This document shows positions 13,905 through 15,505 of a stretch of DNA of 15,505 nt, piece by piece. The notes below the pieces were generated by a model. It was not told where the DNA came from and did no database searches. It saw nothing but the letters and a program-made list of their open reading frames with translations. Position 1 is the first letter of the stretch; each line of letters begins with the position of its first letter. Source of the stretch: SAR202 cluster bacterium (GTDB lineage Bacteria; Chloroflexota; Dehalococcoidia; Lucifugimonadales; UBA3495); NCBI GenBank assembly GCA_009392095.1, contig VFHF01000210.1:1-15505 (forward strand), given 5' to 3'. The translations under genes were made by a program, and so were the position numbers.

Positions 13905-14462
13905 TCAGTCTGTTCGTTTGCGTTGTTGCATCTGGGACCAGCCCAAGGAGCCGATCGCCACTACTAGCCCTACAATGACAACCACTATCAGTAGGTTAAA
14001 TCGCCCCGCCTCCGTTACTTGCAGAGGCACAACCAAGGTGGCTTCGCCCAACTCGCTTACGGTCTCCAAGGTCATGGTCCAAGCCCCGAGAGCTGTCAGG
14101 GTTATATCGGCGTCAAACACCTGGGGGTTCAGCGGGGAGTTGATCGCCCGGACCGGTCCTGCGTTCATTCCCGCTTCGGGGCCGGTAGCCTGGATGATCA
14201 TCTGGCCGTCACTGATGATTTCCTCACTTTCGGTGGACTGGATGAGTATGCTCAGATGTAGGTTCCCCACCTTCGGGCTGCCCGGCAATACTCCGACCCG
14301 AAAGAGGTAAGGCCCCTCTTTAACGTCGTTGACGATGAGGCGGGTCGCCCCATTCGCCGACACCTGGTCCGGCCCCAGCGGTGAGGCCGCGGCTGCAGCT
14401 ACGAGCAGTATTATTCCGAGCAACGCCCCAATTTTTATCGCCAATTGATCTATTCTCCGCAT
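13905..14462 (-). CDS. FixH/YtkA-like anchored extracytoplasmic protein
   Basis: The 185-residue protein has an N-terminal signal or anchor (about 9-27, LLGIILLVAAAAASPLG), a beta-rich outer domain (about 38-150) with GPYLFRVGVLPGSPKVGNLHLSI split over the first strands, then QATGPEAG, VFDADITLTALGAWTMTL and LGEATLVVPLQV, and a C-terminal membrane span (156-174) with a basic tail RKR. This pattern is that of FixH/YtkA-like domains, which occur near copper proteins and heme-copper oxidase assembly genes; the assignment rests on pattern, not alignment. ATG 14462 has no good ribosome binding site. The same frame runs 61 codons further upstream, but that part overlaps the next gene and is not signal-like, so I reject it. 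Product probably faces outward beside the cupredoxin-like lipoprotein. Confidence 0.68.
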   Translation of the reverse strand: MRRIDQLAIKIGALLGIILLVAAAAASPLGPDQVSANGATRLIVNDVKEGPYLFRVGVLPGSPKVGNLHLSILIQSTESEEIISDGQMIIQATGPEAGMNAGPVRAINSPLNPQVFDADITLTALGAWTMTLETVSELGEATLVVPLQVTEAGRFNLLIVVVIVGLVVAIGSLGWSQMQQRKRTD

Positions 14463-14580
14463 GACTAAAGTCGGGTTTTCGTCTTGGCACGAAACATATC
14501 TCAACGTATAGGTGTAGTACGGCAGACCACGGGTTCGGCCGGGCCGGGCGAGCGTTGGAAAAGACGGAATGGGACTGGGG

Positions 14581-15030
14581 CTAAGCCCGGGGAGGTCTCG
14601 TGGGAGGAGCGATGTAGGCTTCGTTATACCCGCCATCGTCGGCAATCAACGGGAAGGACGCGGTGTCTAAGCGGTGTATCGGATGGGTTAGGCCATCATT
14701 TATGCCGGCCGCGACGAATGTGGTACCCGATTCGCCGCGTGCGCCATTGGAAGGCTGGTAGAAGATTTCGTCTTGCAGAGTCTGTAGGGTGGTGGACTCA
14801 CTGTGGGAATGAGGCCGTTCAAAAGGATGTAGCTTCGGATGCCCGGCGCCGGCTGCGGTGTCGGTTAAGAAGAGGTGCGAGTGGTCGTGCTGGCGTTCGG
14901 CGTAGTGATGGTCAACCGCCGGCCCCAAAAACGCCACTACGACCGCTGCGGCCAGGGCCGATAACATGCCGCACCAGACCAAGTCTCTGAGATTTAGGTC
15001 CCCTACAGGAAGCCTTGTGGAAAATGCCAT
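14581..15030 (-). CDS. His-rich single-span membrane protein, unknown function
   Basis: The 149-residue protein has one membrane span (about 17-38, LVWCGMLSALAAAVVVAFLG) followed by a His-rich stretch with nine His between residues 41 and 76 (DHHYAERQHDHSHLF, then GHPKLHPFERPHSHS). The rest is polar and ends in PPTRPPRA. Small one-span proteins with His tails occur with metal importers (for example CbtB with cobalt transporter CbtA), but I see no CbtA and the length differs. Such a stretch could chelate Cu, Co, Ni or Zn at the cell surface. ATG 15030 is used; the ribosome binding site is poor. It is the first gene of the leftward cluster, 118 bp before the FixH/YtkA-like start. No clear promoter was found upstream. 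Confidence 0.65.
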   Translation of the reverse strand: MAFSTRLPVGDLNLRDLVWCGMLSALAAAVVVAFLGPAVDHHYAERQHDHSHLFLTDTAAGAGHPKLHPFERPHSHSESTTLQTLQDEIFYQPSNGARGESGTTFVAAGINDGLTHPIHRLDTASFPLIADDGGYNEAYIAPPTRPPRA

Positions 15031-15245
15031 CGTTACGATTCTATAGCGCTGAACTCAATCGAAAGGGAACTGCAGAGAAGATTGACCTGTTTCCCAACAA
15101 AAAATCGACCGTTCGCCTCATTTATTTGAATGACCACTGACACTATTCTTGCATAATGTCATGCGGCTATGGGTCTTGAGTTCCACGACTGGATGTTCAT
15201 CCAAGATGACAGTCCCGGCGCTGAGCTGACCTATACACTGGAGCG

Positions 15246-15428
15246 GTGAATATTCTGGTGGATATCCCCAATGAAATCAACTGCCAAACGACGGCGGTGA
15301 AGCCTGGTCAAAGACGGTTAATCGGCAGCTTGGTCTACGCTGCTTTGGCCTTCACGGGCGCGCCGGTGGTGTTCGGTCGGCTGGGTGTAGTCGCAGGTAC
15401 GGTATCGGTTTGGAAGGGTACCAACTAG
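15246..15428 (+). CDS. Small hydrophobic membrane protein, possibly truncated
   Basis: The 60-residue frame from GTG 15246 carries one hydrophobic segment with RRLIGSLVYAALAFTG, then PVVFGRLGVVAG and VSVWKG before TAG. I recall similar small proteins that continue with a further Gly-rich span, so this one may be cut short. The start is doubtful: GGAG is only 2 bp from the GTG, and an ATG in another frame (15270, reading MKSTAKRRR then stop) looks more natural, hinting at a frameshift near 15295. Divergent from the metal cluster. Function unknown. Confidence 0.35.
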   Translation: MNILVDIPNEINCQTTAVKPGQRRLIGSLVYAALAFTGAPVVFGRLGVVAGTVSVWKGTN

Positions 15429-15505
15429 ACGATAGCGCCAAGGGCCTTCTCCCGACGGCCACCCAACGGCTTAACCGCTCGGCCCGGGACTCTTCCACCG
15501 CATAT

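Noticed and set aside
14463..14645. 61-codon N-terminal extension of the FixH/YtkA-like gene
   Set aside because: It overlaps the upstream His-rich gene, is not signal-like, and ATG 14462 gives a clean signal anchor.
15128..15157. TTGAAT and CATAAT as a promoter
   Set aside because: The spacer is about 20 bp and the downstream gene is itself doubtful.
15169..15249. 26-codon plus-strand frame (MGLEFHDWMF...)
   Set aside because: Too short, no ribosome binding site, no known motif.
1..15505. CRISPR array or insertion sequence
   Set aside because: No regularly spaced repeats and no transposase or terminal inverted repeats were seen on either strand.

Overview
The window looks like chromosomal DNA of an uncultivated bacterium, most plausibly a Chloroflexota member of the SAR202 / Dehalococcoidia type. 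This is inferred from gene content: a stand-alone core MetE, a luciferase-like flavin monooxygenase with SDR and alpha/beta hydrolase genes, and a heliorhodopsin remnant. There is no rRNA or taxonomic marker, so the assignment is tentative.

Left part (1-4464) is a scarred integration zone. It starts with the 3' half of a tRNA-Ser(UGA) (145-202) with its terminator, followed by the decayed catalytic end of a tyrosine integrase (306-770, minus). Then come three more A/T-rich plus-strand genes with a sulfur theme: core MetE-like methyltransferase (807-1970), OsmC-like protein (2025-2558) and a two-domain rhodanese (2782-3591), closed by a bidirectional terminator. Next is the 3' half of a selenocysteine tRNA (3720-3784, minus, anticodon UCA), also without its 5' half. 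Beyond it lie two broken genes back to back: the C-terminal half of a heliorhodopsin with a one-base frameshift (3900-4216, minus) and the C-terminal end of a YbgA/DUF1722 protein (4210-4464, plus).

Middle part (4616-11681) is G/C-richer and catabolic. It holds an LLM flavin monooxygenase with a strong terminator, then a likely operon of SDR, epoxide-hydrolase-like alpha/beta hydrolase and RidA-family protein. A membrane-anchored nuclease-like protein (minus), a phosphonoacetate-hydrolase-like phosphodiesterase and an FMN-dependent alpha-hydroxy-acid oxidase with a clear sigma70-type promoter follow. The LLM, SDR, hydrolase and RidA set resembles the class composition of the pyrimidine-degrading Rut pathway, but the substrate is unknown.

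Right part (11832-15030, minus) is a four-gene cluster of exported or membrane proteins, transcribed leftward. In transcription order they are a His-rich single-span protein, a FixH/YtkA-like anchored domain, a cupredoxin-like lipoprotein with a Glu/His-rich tail, and a polytopic membrane protein. The last one would expose an N-terminal histidine after signal cleavage and carries a six-cysteine cluster. This looks like an uncharacterised metal-handling system, copper being the first guess, and is the best candidate for something new. A small membrane-protein fragment (15246-15428) closes the window.
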